From: Rhodoferax sp. TH121
GTDB lineage: Bacteria > Pseudomonadota > Gammaproteobacteria > Burkholderiales > Burkholderiaceae_C
Direction: 5' to 3'
Assembly (NCBI RefSeq): GCF_002251855.1
Contig: NZ_NOXW01000019.1
Coordinates: 248,001-312,000, forward strand
Length of the DNA stretch: 64,000 bases
Both the position numbers and the translations under genes were made by a program. The notes under the pieces are model-generated. The model worked only from the letters and a program-made list of their open reading frames with translations, was not told the origin of the DNA and did no database searches. Shown piece after piece: positions 28,011-35,760 of the stretch; the first letter of the stretch is position 1; each line of letters opens with the position of its first letter.

Positions 28011-28784
28011 TTACAAAAACATGCCACCCGAGGCCTCGATGCGTTGGGCGTTCACCCAGCGGTTAGCAGGGGTCAACAGTGAGGCGATCATGGCGCCAAT
28101 GTCGTCCGGCACACCGGTGCGTCCCAGTGCGGTGTTGGCCGCCACAAAGGCGTTGAGTTGGGCGTTGTCGCGCACAGCGCCGCCGCCAAAGTCCGTCTCA
28201 ATTGCGCCGGGCGCCACCACGTTGACGGCAATGCCGCGCGGCCCCAGCTCTTTGGCCATGTAGCGCGTCAGCGTCTCAATGGCGCCTTTCATCGCGCCAT
28301 AGGCGGCGTAGCCGGGTAGCGCAAAGCGGGCCAGGCCGCTGGAGATGTTGACGATGCGCCCGCCGTCGTTCATCAGCGGCAGCAGTTTCTGCGTGAGGAA
28401 GAAAACGCCTTTGAGGTGGATGTTCACCAGCGTGTCGAACTGCGCCTCGGTGGTTTCCATGATGCTGGCGTGGATGCCGATGCCGGCGTTGTTCACCAGG
28501 TGGTCCATGCGCTCGCGCTGCCAAGTGCTGGCCAGCGCAGCCTTCACTTGCGCGGCAAAGTCTGCAAAGCTGCTGCTGTCACCCACATCCAGTGGCAGGG
28601 CCACGGCGCGGCGGCCCAGGGCCGTGATCTCGGCCACCACCGCCTGCGCCTCAGAGGCTTGGCTGCGGTAGGTGAGGATGACGTCGCTGCCGTTGCGGGC
28701 CAGGTGCAGCGCGGTGTTTTTGCCCAGGCCGCGGCTGCCGCCGGTGACCAGTGCAATGGGGGTGGGGATGGTCGTGGAGTTCAT
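28011..28784 (-). CDS. Short-chain dehydrogenase/reductase
   Basis: This is a classical SDR of 257 residues. Cofactor motif TGGSRGLG (about 15-22), structural NNAG, catalytic Ser in NISSG and YGAMKG (Tyr-x3-Lys) are all present, so it should be an active NAD(P)-dependent oxidoreductase. The substrate is unknown; 3-oxoacyl-reductase-like annotation would be generic. It is divergent from a LysR gene that probably controls it. Confidence 0.92.
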   Translation of the reverse strand: MNSTTIPTPIALVTGGSRGLGKNTALHLARNGSDVILTYRSQASEAQAVVAEITALGRRAVALPLDVGDSSSFADFAAQVKAALASTWQRERMDHLVNNAGIGIHASIMETTEAQFDTLVNIHLKGVFFLTQKLLPLMNDGGRIVNISSGLARFALPGYAAYGAMKGAIETLTRYMAKELGPRGIAVNVVAPGAIETDFGGGAVRDNAQLNAFVAANTALGRTGVPDDIGAMIASLLTPANRWVNAQRIEASGGMFL

Positions 28785-28843
28785 GTTTGCTTCCTTGAGG
28801 GTTGGTGAGGGAAGCGAGTCTATTAAGCGGTTTGTTTTTGATA

Positions 28844-28857
28844 AATATGTAGATATT
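28844..28857. promoter_or_regulatory. Candidate LysR operator in the divergent SDR/LysR gap
   Basis: AATAT-GTAG-ATATT is a perfect inverted repeat in a distinctly AT-rich stretch between the divergent starts (28784 and 28885). LysR regulators usually bind such T-N11-A-type dyads near their own gene. Confidence 0.45.
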
Positions 28858-28884
28858 GATTAGTTTGTTCGTAATAATTAAACA

Positions 28885-29796
28885 ATGAGTACCCTGGATC
28901 GCATGTTGATCTTCACCCGTGTGGCCGAGCTGGCCAGCTTCACGCAGGCGGCCGATGCGCTGGGCTTGCCCAAAGCCAGCGTGTCTAACGCGGTGCAGCA
29001 GTTGGAGGCCACGCTGGGCACACGGCTTTTGCACCGTACTACGCGCAAGGTGCAGCCCACGCAGGATGGCCAGGCGTTTTACGAGCGCTGCAAGGACTTG
29101 CTGGCTGATGTGGATGAGGTGCAAACCATGTTCCAGCAGCAGGGGGCGCAGACCCTGTGCGGCCGCGTGCGCATCGACATGAGCACCAGCATGGCGCGCC
29201 ATGCGGTGATCCCCCGCCTGCCCGAGCTGCTGGCCCAGCACCCGCTGCTGGAGCTGGAGATCAGCAGCACCGAGCGCCGGGTGGACCTGGTGCGTGAGGG
29301 CTTTGACTGCGTGCTGCGCTCCGGTGCGGTGGGCGACTCCAGCCTAGTGGCGCGGCCGCTGGGGGCCATGCGCATGGTCAACTGCGCCAGCCCGGCCTAT
29401 CTGCAGCAGCGCGGCATGCCGCAGGGGCCAGCCGATCTGGCCGCCCACCACCTGGTGCACTACACCAACACCCTGGGCGCCAAGCCCGATGCGTTTGAGT
29501 ACCAGGACGCTGCGGGTGCGCGGGTGCTGGTGCCCATGCATGGGGCGGTGACGGTGAACAACGCCGAGGCCTATGTGGCCGCCTGCATGGCCGGGCTGGG
29601 CATCATCCAGGTGCCGTGTGTGGGCGTGCGCGAAGTGCTGCGCAGCGGCCAGTTGGCAGAGCTGTTGCCCCAGCATGTTGCGCCGCCCATGCCGCTGACG
29701 CTGGTGTACGCCAATCGGCGCAATCTGTCACAGCGCGTACGCGTGGTGATGGACTGGCTGGCCTTGGTGGTGGATGGATATTTACATGCCATTTAG
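28885..29796 (+). CDS. LysR-family transcriptional regulator
   Basis: This 303-residue regulator has an N-terminal HTH (FTQAADALGLPKASVSNAVQ) followed by LEATLGTRLLHRTTRKVQPT, and a type 2 periplasmic-binding effector domain. It resembles the CrgA/DsdC-like LysR group often paired with divergent SDR genes. The stop codon and last codons lie at the edge of a dispersed repeat copy, so the C-terminus (LHAI) may have been set by repeat insertion. Confidence 0.93.
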   Translation: MSTLDRMLIFTRVAELASFTQAADALGLPKASVSNAVQQLEATLGTRLLHRTTRKVQPTQDGQAFYERCKDLLADVDEVQTMFQQQGAQTLCGRVRIDMSTSMARHAVIPRLPELLAQHPLLELEISSTERRVDLVREGFDCVLRSGAVGDSSLVARPLGAMRMVNCASPAYLQQRGMPQGPADLAAHHLVHYTNTLGAKPDAFEYQDAAGARVLVPMHGAVTVNNAEAYVAACMAGLGIIQVPCVGVREVLRSGQLAELLPQHVAPPMPLTLVYANRRNLSQRVRVVMDWLALVVDGYLHAI

Positions 29797-29847
29797 GCCT
29801 CTAGACCTTATGAAATAAGCGCAAACAGCTATCAAATAAATAGCGTT
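29794..29847 (+). repeat. Dispersed repeat family 1, copy at the LysR stop codon
   Basis: TTAGGCCTCTAGACCTTATG, then AAATAAGCGCAAACAGCTAT and CAAATAAATAGCG, aligns with the other family copies. The TAG stop of the LysR gene is the first bases of the element. Confidence 0.75.
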
Positions 29848-29875
29848 TTGCATCTGCCCAGCACCGCATTGGGTG

Positions 29876-29891
29876 TACGCCACACGGCGTA
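29876..29891. promoter_or_regulatory. Inverted repeat in the urtA upstream region
   Basis: TACGCC-ACAC-GGCGTA lies about 115 bp before urtA. It may be an operator of the urea transporter operon. I found no sigma-54 GG-N10-GC motif in this gap (29848-30004), so the control here may differ from that of ureA. Confidence 0.35.
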
Positions 29892-30004
29892 TTTCGGTTT
29901 CTGCCGCGGGTCCCTAAAGTCACCTCATCGCATCCAGCAAGCGCTGTGGCAACACAGCACCGCTAGGGCGAGACAGATTTTTTAACCCCCACGGAGAAGC
30001 CCAC

Positions 30005-31267
30005 ATGCAACGTCGTTTTTCTTTGAAGGCACTGACCGCTGCGGTCGCCTTGACTACCCTGTCCGCACTGCCAGCCTACGCGGCCGACACCATCAAGGTC
30101 GGTATCTTGCACAGCCTGTCCGGCACCATGGCCATTTCAGAGACCGTGTTGAAAGACACCGTGCTGATGGCGATTGACGAAATCAACGCCAAGGGCGGCG
30201 TGTTGGGCAAGAAGCTCGAACCCGTGGTGGTGGACCCCGCTTCCAACTGGCCCCTGTTTGCTGAAAAGACCAAGCAACTGCTGACCCAAGACAAGGTCGA
30301 CGTGATCTTTGGCTGCTGGACGTCTGTGTCCCGCAAGTCCGTGTTGCCGGTGGTGGAAGAGCTCAACGGCCTGCTGTTCTACCCCGTGCAGTACGAAGGT
30401 GAAGAGCTGTCCAAAAACGTGTTCTACACCGGCGCAGCCCCCAACCAGCAAGCCATCCCCGCGGTGGACTACCTGATGAGCAAGGAAGGCGGCGGCGCCA
30501 AGCGTTGGGTACTGCTGGGTACTGACTATGTGTACCCCCGCACCACCAACAAGATCCTGCGCGCCTACCTCAAGAGCAAGGGCGTGAAAGAGTCTGACAT
30601 CGACGAAAAATACACACCGTTTGGCCACAGCGATTACCAAACCATCGTGGCTGACATCAAGAAGTTCAGCGCCGGCGGCAAGACCGCCGTGGTGTCCACC
30701 ATCAACGGTGACTCCAACGTGCCTTTCTACAAGGAACTGGGCAACGCCGGTCTGAAGGCCAAAGACGTGCCTGTGGTGGCCTTCTCCGTGGGTGAGGAAG
30801 AGTTGCGCGGAGTGGACACCAAACCTCTGGTCGGCCACCTGGCTGCCTGGAACTACTTCCAGTCCATTAAGAACCCCGCCAACACCGAGTTCATCAAGAA
30901 ATGGTCTGCCTATGCCAAGGCCAAGGGCATCGCTGGCCACAAGGACAAGCCTTTGACCAACGACCCGATGGAAGCCACTTACATCGGCATCAACATGTGG
31001 AAACAAGCGGTTGAGAAAGCCAAGTCCACCGAAGTTGACAAGGTGATCGCAGCGATGGCCGGCCAGACCTTCAAGGCACCGTCCGGTATCGTTTCCAAGA
31101 TGGACGAAAAGAACCACCACTTGCACAAGAGCGTGTTCATCGGCGAAATCAAGGCCGATGGCCAGTTCAACGTGGTGTGGAAGACACCCGGCCCTGTGAA
31201 GGCCAAGCCATGGTCTCCCTTCATCGAAGGCAACGACAAGAAGCCTGACGAGCCCGCAAAGAAATAA
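30005..31267 (+). CDS. urtA: Urea ABC transporter substrate-binding protein UrtA
   Basis: This is the periplasmic urea receptor of the high-affinity Urt transporter, 420 residues. The signal peptide (MQRRFSLKALTAAV, cleaved near AYA-AD) has a twin-arginine-like start. The mature protein shows DTIKVGILHSLSGTMAISE, FGCWTSVSRKSVLPVVEE and DYVYPRTTNKI, characteristic of UrtA rather than of amino-acid LivJ proteins. First gene of urtABCDE. Confidence 0.97.
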   Translation: MQRRFSLKALTAAVALTTLSALPAYAADTIKVGILHSLSGTMAISETVLKDTVLMAIDEINAKGGVLGKKLEPVVVDPASNWPLFAEKTKQLLTQDKVDVIFGCWTSVSRKSVLPVVEELNGLLFYPVQYEGEELSKNVFYTGAAPNQQAIPAVDYLMSKEGGGAKRWVLLGTDYVYPRTTNKILRAYLKSKGVKESDIDEKYTPFGHSDYQTIVADIKKFSAGGKTAVVSTINGDSNVPFYKELGNAGLKAKDVPVVAFSVGEEELRGVDTKPLVGHLAAWNYFQSIKNPANTEFIKKWSAYAKAKGIAGHKDKPLTNDPMEATYIGINMWKQAVEKAKSTEVDKVIAAMAGQTFKAPSGIVSKMDEKNHHLHKSVFIGEIKADGQFNVVWKTPGPVKAKPWSPFIEGNDKKPDEPAKK

Positions 31268-31361
31268 GGCGAAGGCAGGGAGAGGCTCACTGTGAGCCAG
31301 AGCCGCCACAGCCTTGCAAGGGGCGTGGCGGCTTGTTCCATTCAACCGGAGAGATTGGCGT

Positions 31362-32936
31362 ATGCCAAACAGATTCATCCATCTGCTATTGCTAGCTACG
31401 GTTTTTGTAGCAGGTAGCGCAAACGCGCTCACGGCCCAAGAGGCCAAAGCCATCACATCTGGCGAGAGCGATGCCCGCGTGGCGGCCTTGCAGGCCGCCG
31501 TGGCCAAAGCCGATGAACGCACCGTGCGTTTCATCCAGGCCCTGTCGGACGACAGCGTCAAATTGGTGGGCGATGTGCCCGTGGTGGTGGTGGACGGCAA
31601 GGGTGTTGACCCGGTCACCAATGCCGAGGTGGAGATCCCCGATACCGCTGAAGACGTGATGAACAACAACCGCATGCGCGGCGAGCTGGACAACGCGCTG
31701 GCCGCGGTCAAGCTGTTGTCGGCTGACGTGGCGGTGCGCCGCGCCGCCGTGGCCACGCTGCAGGGCAATGTGGACATGGACAAGCTGCCCCTGCTGGACC
31801 AGGCCCTGGCCGCCGAGACTGTGGCCGATATCAAGAGCCAACTCGCGCTGCTGCGCGCCTCGGCACTGTTGTCCAGCGAAGACCCGGCCAAACGCCTGGA
31901 GGCCGCCACCTTGTTGGGTGACAGTGGCTTGGCAGCCACCAAGACCCTGTTGACGGAGCGCCTGCAGGGCGAAACAGACAGTGCAGTGAAGGTAGCGCTG
32001 CAAAAAAGCCTGAGTGCAGTGGAGAGCCGCCTCGCTTGGGGTGACCGGCTGGGTGCCATGTTCAGTGGCATCAGCCTGGGGTCCATCCTGCTGCTGGTTG
32101 CACTGGGCCTGGCGATTACCTACGGCCTCATGGGCGTGATCAACATGGCCCATGGCGAACTGATGATGATCGGCGCCTACGCCACCTATGTGGTGCAAGG
32201 CCTGTTCCAGAAGTATTTGCCCGGTGCGTTTGACTGGTACTTGCTGGCCTCGGTGCCGGTAGCTTTCATGGCTTCGGCCTTGGTGGGTGCGGCACTGGAG
32301 CGCGGCGTGATCCGTTTCCTCTATGGCCGCCCGTTGGAGACGTTGCTGGCCACCTGGGGCATCAGCCTCATGCTGATGCAACTGGTGCGCACGATTTTTG
32401 GCGCGCAAAACGTGGGCGTGGAAAACCCGAGCTGGATGAGCGGTGGTGTGCAAGTGCTGGGCAATTTGTCCTTGCCCTACAACCGCCTCATCATCGTCGG
32501 CTTTGCGCTGGCGGTGCTGGCGGGCGTGGCCTTTCTGATCAGCAAGACGCGTCTGGGCCTGTTTGTGCGCGGCGTGACGCAGAACCGCCCCATTGCCAGC
32601 TGCATGGGCGTGAATACGGCACGCATTGATACCTACGCGTTTGCACTGGGTAGCGGGATTGCCGGTCTGGCCGGCTGCGCGCTGAGCCAGGTGGGCAACG
32701 TGGGGCCGGACCTGGGCCAGGGCTACATCGTCGATTCCTTCATGGTGGTTGTGCTGGGCGGTGTGGGCCAACTGGCCGGTACCGTGTACGCCGCGCTGGG
32801 CTTGGGCGTGCTCAACAAACTGCTCGAAGGCTGGACTGGCGCTGTGCTGGCCAAGATCGCCGTCCTCGTCTTCATCATCATCTTTATCCAGAAGCGCCCG
32901 CAAGGCATCTTTGCCATGAAGGGCCGAGAAGTATGA
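31362..32936 (+). CDS. urtB: Urea ABC transporter permease UrtB
   Basis: This is one of two membrane subunits of the urea importer, 524 residues. After a signal peptide comes a periplasmic helical domain of about 190 residues typical of UrtB, then eight or so TM helices of the LivH type (ITYGLMGVINMAHGELMMIG). The start at 31362 is preceded by GGAGAG. The signal-peptide core overlaps a sequence resembling the family 1 repeat. Confidence 0.96.
   Translation: MPNRFIHLLLLATVFVAGSANALTAQEAKAITSGESDARVAALQAAVAKADERTVRFIQALSDDSVKLVGDVPVVVVDGKGVDPVTNAEVEIPDTAEDVMNNNRMRGELDNALAAVKLLSADVAVRRAAVATLQGNVDMDKLPLLDQALAAETVADIKSQLALLRASALLSSEDPAKRLEAATLLGDSGLAATKTLLTERLQGETDSAVKVALQKSLSAVESRLAWGDRLGAMFSGISLGSILLLVALGLAITYGLMGVINMAHGELMMIGAYATYVVQGLFQKYLPGAFDWYLLASVPVAFMASALVGAALERGVIRFLYGRPLETLLATWGISLMLMQLVRTIFGAQNVGVENPSWMSGGVQVLGNLSLPYNRLIIVGFALAVLAGVAFLISKTRLGLFVRGVTQNRPIASCMGVNTARIDTYAFALGSGIAGLAGCALSQVGNVGPDLGQGYIVDSFMVVVLGGVGQLAGTVYAALGLGVLNKLLEGWTGAVLAKIAVLVFIIIFIQKRPQGIFAMKGREV
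31384..31424 (-). repeat. Possible fragment of repeat family 1 in the urtB signal peptide
   Basis: The plus strand TTTTTGTAGCAGGTAGCGCA resembles the reverse complement of the repeat core (TGCGC-n-AGCAGCTAC). It is weaker than the other copies and could be convergent signal-peptide composition. Confidence 0.4.
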
Positions 32937-32939
32937 ACA

Positions 32940-33060
32940 CCCCCCGGCTTGCCCACTGCGTGTGGCCGCTTTCCCCCTTGCAGGGGGCAACACCGGCAGC
33001 CCGGCCCAGCCGGTTCTGCGGTGTTTCTGGAACGGGCATCGCTTCGCTTGCCCCTGTCGT
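32940..33060 (+). repeat. Dispersed repeat family 2, copy between urtB and urtC
   Basis: The region has nested inverted repeats: CCCCCTTGCAGGGGGCAA, then GCCCGGCCCAGCCGGTTC. It matches the ureB-ureC gap element closely over about 55 bp and the 38850 element more loosely. It accounts for nearly all of the 144-bp urtB-urtC spacer. Confidence 0.8.
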
Positions 33061-33080
33061 TTGTTCTCGGAGCTTTTGAT

Positions 33081-34187
33081 ATGACTTCCGATTTTGTTTC
33101 GTACGCCAAGAGGCCCTTGCTCAGTGCAGTGGGCTGGGTTTCTTGGCTCGCAGCCTTGGTGCTTCTGTGTGCCCTGGTGCCAGTGCTCAATCTTTGGGTG
33201 CCAGAGGGCAGCGTCTTTCACCTCAGCGACTTCGCAGTCGCGCTGGTGGCCAAGATCATGTGCTACGCCATCTGCGCGCTGTCCATGGGTCTGATCTGGG
33301 GCTACACCGGTATCTTGAGTTTGGGCCATGGCCTGTTCTTCGCGCTGGGGGGCTATGCCATGGGCATGTACCTGATGCGCCAGATTGGGCTGGACGGCAA
33401 CTACAAGAGTGCGCTGCCGGATTTCATGGTGTTTCTGGATTGGAAAGAGCTGCCGTGGCATTGGGCGCTGTCGGACAGCTTTATCGCCACGCTAATCCTC
33501 GTGGTGGCCGTGCCGGGCATCGTGGCCTTTGTGTTTGGCTACTTCGCTTTCCGTTCGCGCATCAAGGGTGTGTACTTCTCCATCATCACCCAGGCCATGA
33601 CCTTTGCGGCCATGCTGCTGTTCTTCCGCAATGAAACCGGCTTTGGCGGCAATAACGGCTTCACCGACTTCAAACGCATCCTGGACATTCCGATTGCCAC
33701 CAGCAGCATGCGCATGACGTTGTTTGTGTTGACGGCGGCCACGCTGCTGGGCTTCTTCCTGCTGTCGCGCTGGCTGGTGGGCAGCAAGTTCGGCCGGGTG
33801 CTGCAAGCGGTGCGCGATGCAGAAACCCGCGTCATGTTCAGCGGCTACAACCCCATCGGCTTCAAGCTGACCATCTGGACCATCTCGGCCATGATGTGTG
33901 GTGTAGCTGGGGCGCTCTATGTCACACAGGTAGGCATCATCAACCCCAGCGAGATGAGCCCGGCCAACAGCATCGAGATCGCCATCTGGGCTGCGGTGGG
34001 CGGGCGTGCCACGCTGATTGGCCCGGTGGTGGGTGCGTTCATCGTCAACGGCGCCAAGAGCTGGCTCACCGTGACCTACCCGGAGTTTTGGCTGTACTTC
34101 TTGGGCGCGCTGTTCATTGGTGTGACCCTGTTCTTGCCTGATGGAGTGGTTGGCTTGATCAAGAAACTGAAGGGAGGCAAGGCATGA
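33081..34187 (+). CDS. urtC: Urea ABC transporter permease UrtC
   Basis: This is the second membrane subunit of the urea importer, 368 residues, about nine or ten TM helices. LivM-type signatures include MCYAICALSMGLIWGYTGIL and LSLGHGLFFALGGYAMGMY, and the cytoplasmic coupling region VLQAVRDAETRVMFSGYN is present. The ATG at 33081 follows the family 2 repeat. It overlaps urtD by 4 bp. Confidence 0.96.
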   Translation: MTSDFVSYAKRPLLSAVGWVSWLAALVLLCALVPVLNLWVPEGSVFHLSDFAVALVAKIMCYAICALSMGLIWGYTGILSLGHGLFFALGGYAMGMYLMRQIGLDGNYKSALPDFMVFLDWKELPWHWALSDSFIATLILVVAVPGIVAFVFGYFAFRSRIKGVYFSIITQAMTFAAMLLFFRNETGFGGNNGFTDFKRILDIPIATSSMRMTLFVLTAATLLGFFLLSRWLVGSKFGRVLQAVRDAETRVMFSGYNPIGFKLTIWTISAMMCGVAGALYVTQVGIINPSEMSPANSIEIAIWAAVGGRATLIGPVVGAFIVNGAKSWLTVTYPEFWLYFLGALFIGVTLFLPDGVVGLIKKLKGGKA

Positions 34188-35065
34188 CCCCCGACCTCCT
34201 CGAACAAGGCGCGCGCCGTGTGCAGGCGCATATGGAGGCGCTGGCCGCTGCCAGGGGCCAAACTGAATCCGGTGGTCGTGCCGCAGGTTTTTCGCGGGTA
34301 GCGAAGGCCGGCGAAGTGGATGTGACCCATGGCCGTATCCTCTACCTGGAAGACGTGAGCGTGAGCTTTGATGGCTTCAAGGCTATCAACAAGCTCAGCC
34401 TGGACATCGCACCCGGCGAGCTGCGCTGCATCATCGGCCCCAACGGCGCAGGCAAAACCACGATGATGGACATCATCACTGGCAAAACCCGGCCCGACGA
34501 AGGCACGGTGTTCTTCGGCAGCACCATCGACCTGCTGCGCTACAAGGAGGCGGAGATCGCCCAGCTGGGCATTGGCCGCAAGTTCCAGAAGCCCACAGTG
34601 TTCGAGCAGCTCACGGTGTTTGAAAACCTGGAGCTCGCCCTGAAGACCAACAAGGGCGTCAAGGCTTCGATGTTCTTCAAGCTCGACTCAGCACAATGCG
34701 ACCGCTTGGCAGAAATTCTGCACACCATCCACTTGGCCGACAGCGTGGGCCGATTGGCGGGAAACCTCAGCCATGGCCAGAAGCAGTGGCTGGAGATCGG
34801 CATGCTGCTCATGCAAGACCCCAAGTTGTTGTTGTTGGACGAACCTGTGGCCGGTATGACGGACGAGGAAACCGAGCGCACCGCCGAGCTGTTCCTTTCG
34901 CTCAAAGGCAAACATTCGCTGATGGTGGTAGAGCACGACATGAGCTTTATCCGCACCATCAGCGATATCGTTACCGTGCTGTGCGATGGCTCGGTGTTGG
35001 CACAAGGGACGCTGGATCAGGTGCAGGCCGATGAGCGGGTGATTGAGGTTTATCTGGGACGCTAA
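34184..35065 (+). CDS. urtD: Urea ABC transporter ATP-binding protein UrtD
   Basis: This is an ABC ATPase of 293 residues with an N-terminal extension of about 50 residues. Walker A is IGPNGAGKTTMMD, the signature is LSHGQKQWLEIGM, and Walker B is LLLLDEPVAGM. It is LivG-like and energises urea import with UrtE. It starts within the urtC stop (ATGA). Confidence 0.96.
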   Translation: MTPDLLEQGARRVQAHMEALAAARGQTESGGRAAGFSRVAKAGEVDVTHGRILYLEDVSVSFDGFKAINKLSLDIAPGELRCIIGPNGAGKTTMMDIITGKTRPDEGTVFFGSTIDLLRYKEAEIAQLGIGRKFQKPTVFEQLTVFENLELALKTNKGVKASMFFKLDSAQCDRLAEILHTIHLADSVGRLAGNLSHGQKQWLEIGMLLMQDPKLLLLDEPVAGMTDEETERTAELFLSLKGKHSLMVVEHDMSFIRTISDIVTVLCDGSVLAQGTLDQVQADERVIEVYLGR

Positions 35066-35067
35066 GC

Positions 35068-35760
35068 ATGCTGAAAATCAATAACGTCAACCAGTACTAC
35101 GGCGGCTCCCACATCCTGCGCGATGTGAGCCTGGAGGCCGAGATCGGCAAAGTCACGGTCATCTTGGGCCGCAATGGCGTGGGCAAGACCACGCTGCTCA
35201 AGTCCATGATGGGCCTGGTGCCCATCAAGTCTGGCAGCATCGAATTCGATGGCAAGCCCATCCATAAACTCACGCCGTACGAACGCGCGCGTATGGGTCT
35301 GGGCTTTGTGCCGCAGGGGCGTGAAATTTTTGCACGCCTGACGGTTGAAGAGAACTTGCGCATGGGCCTGGCGTACAAGAGCGCCGGTACGCCGATCCCG
35401 GCGGAGTTGTTCGAGTTGTTTCCGGTGCTCAAGCAGATGCTGAACCGCCGTGGCGGTGACTTGTCTGGTGGGCAGCAACAGCAACTCGCCATAGCACGAG
35501 CGCTGGCGGCCGGCCCCAAGGTGTTGATTCTGGACGAGCCGACGGAAGGCATCCAGCCCAGCATCATCAAGGACATTGGCCGCGTCATTCGCATGCTGGC
35601 CGACCGGGGCACCATGGCCATTGTGCTGGTGGAGCAGTACTACGACTTTGCCGAAGAACTGGCCGACCAGTATGTGGTGATGGAGCGCGGCGCAGTGCTG
35701 GCGCGCGGCATGGGCCAGAACATGGAGATTGACGGAGTGCGCGGACTGGTGGCGATTTAG
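35068..35760 (+). CDS. urtE: Urea ABC transporter ATP-binding protein UrtE
   Basis: This is the LivF-like second ATPase, 230 residues. Walker A is LGRNGVGKTTLLK, the signature is LSGGQQQQLAIARAL, and Walker B is VLILDEPTEGIQPS. It begins 2 bp after urtD and closes the urt operon. Its 3' end overlaps the convergent REC-TPR gene by 4 bp, so no terminator separates them. Confidence 0.97.
   Translation: MLKINNVNQYYGGSHILRDVSLEAEIGKVTVILGRNGVGKTTLLKSMMGLVPIKSGSIEFDGKPIHKLTPYERARMGLGFVPQGREIFARLTVEENLRMGLAYKSAGTPIPAELFELFPVLKQMLNRRGGDLSGGQQQQLAIARALAAGPKVLILDEPTEGIQPSIIKDIGRVIRMLADRGTMAIVLVEQYYDFAEELADQYVVMERGAVLARGMGQNMEIDGVRGLVAI

Noticed and set aside
29848..30004. Sigma-54 promoter for urtA
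   Set aside because: Each GG in the gap was checked for GC ten bases downstream and none fits.
30137..33461. Long minus-strand open frames opposite urtA-urtC
   Set aside because: Low-complexity His/Gln/Ala-rich translations opposite clear transporter genes; explained by GC codon bias.
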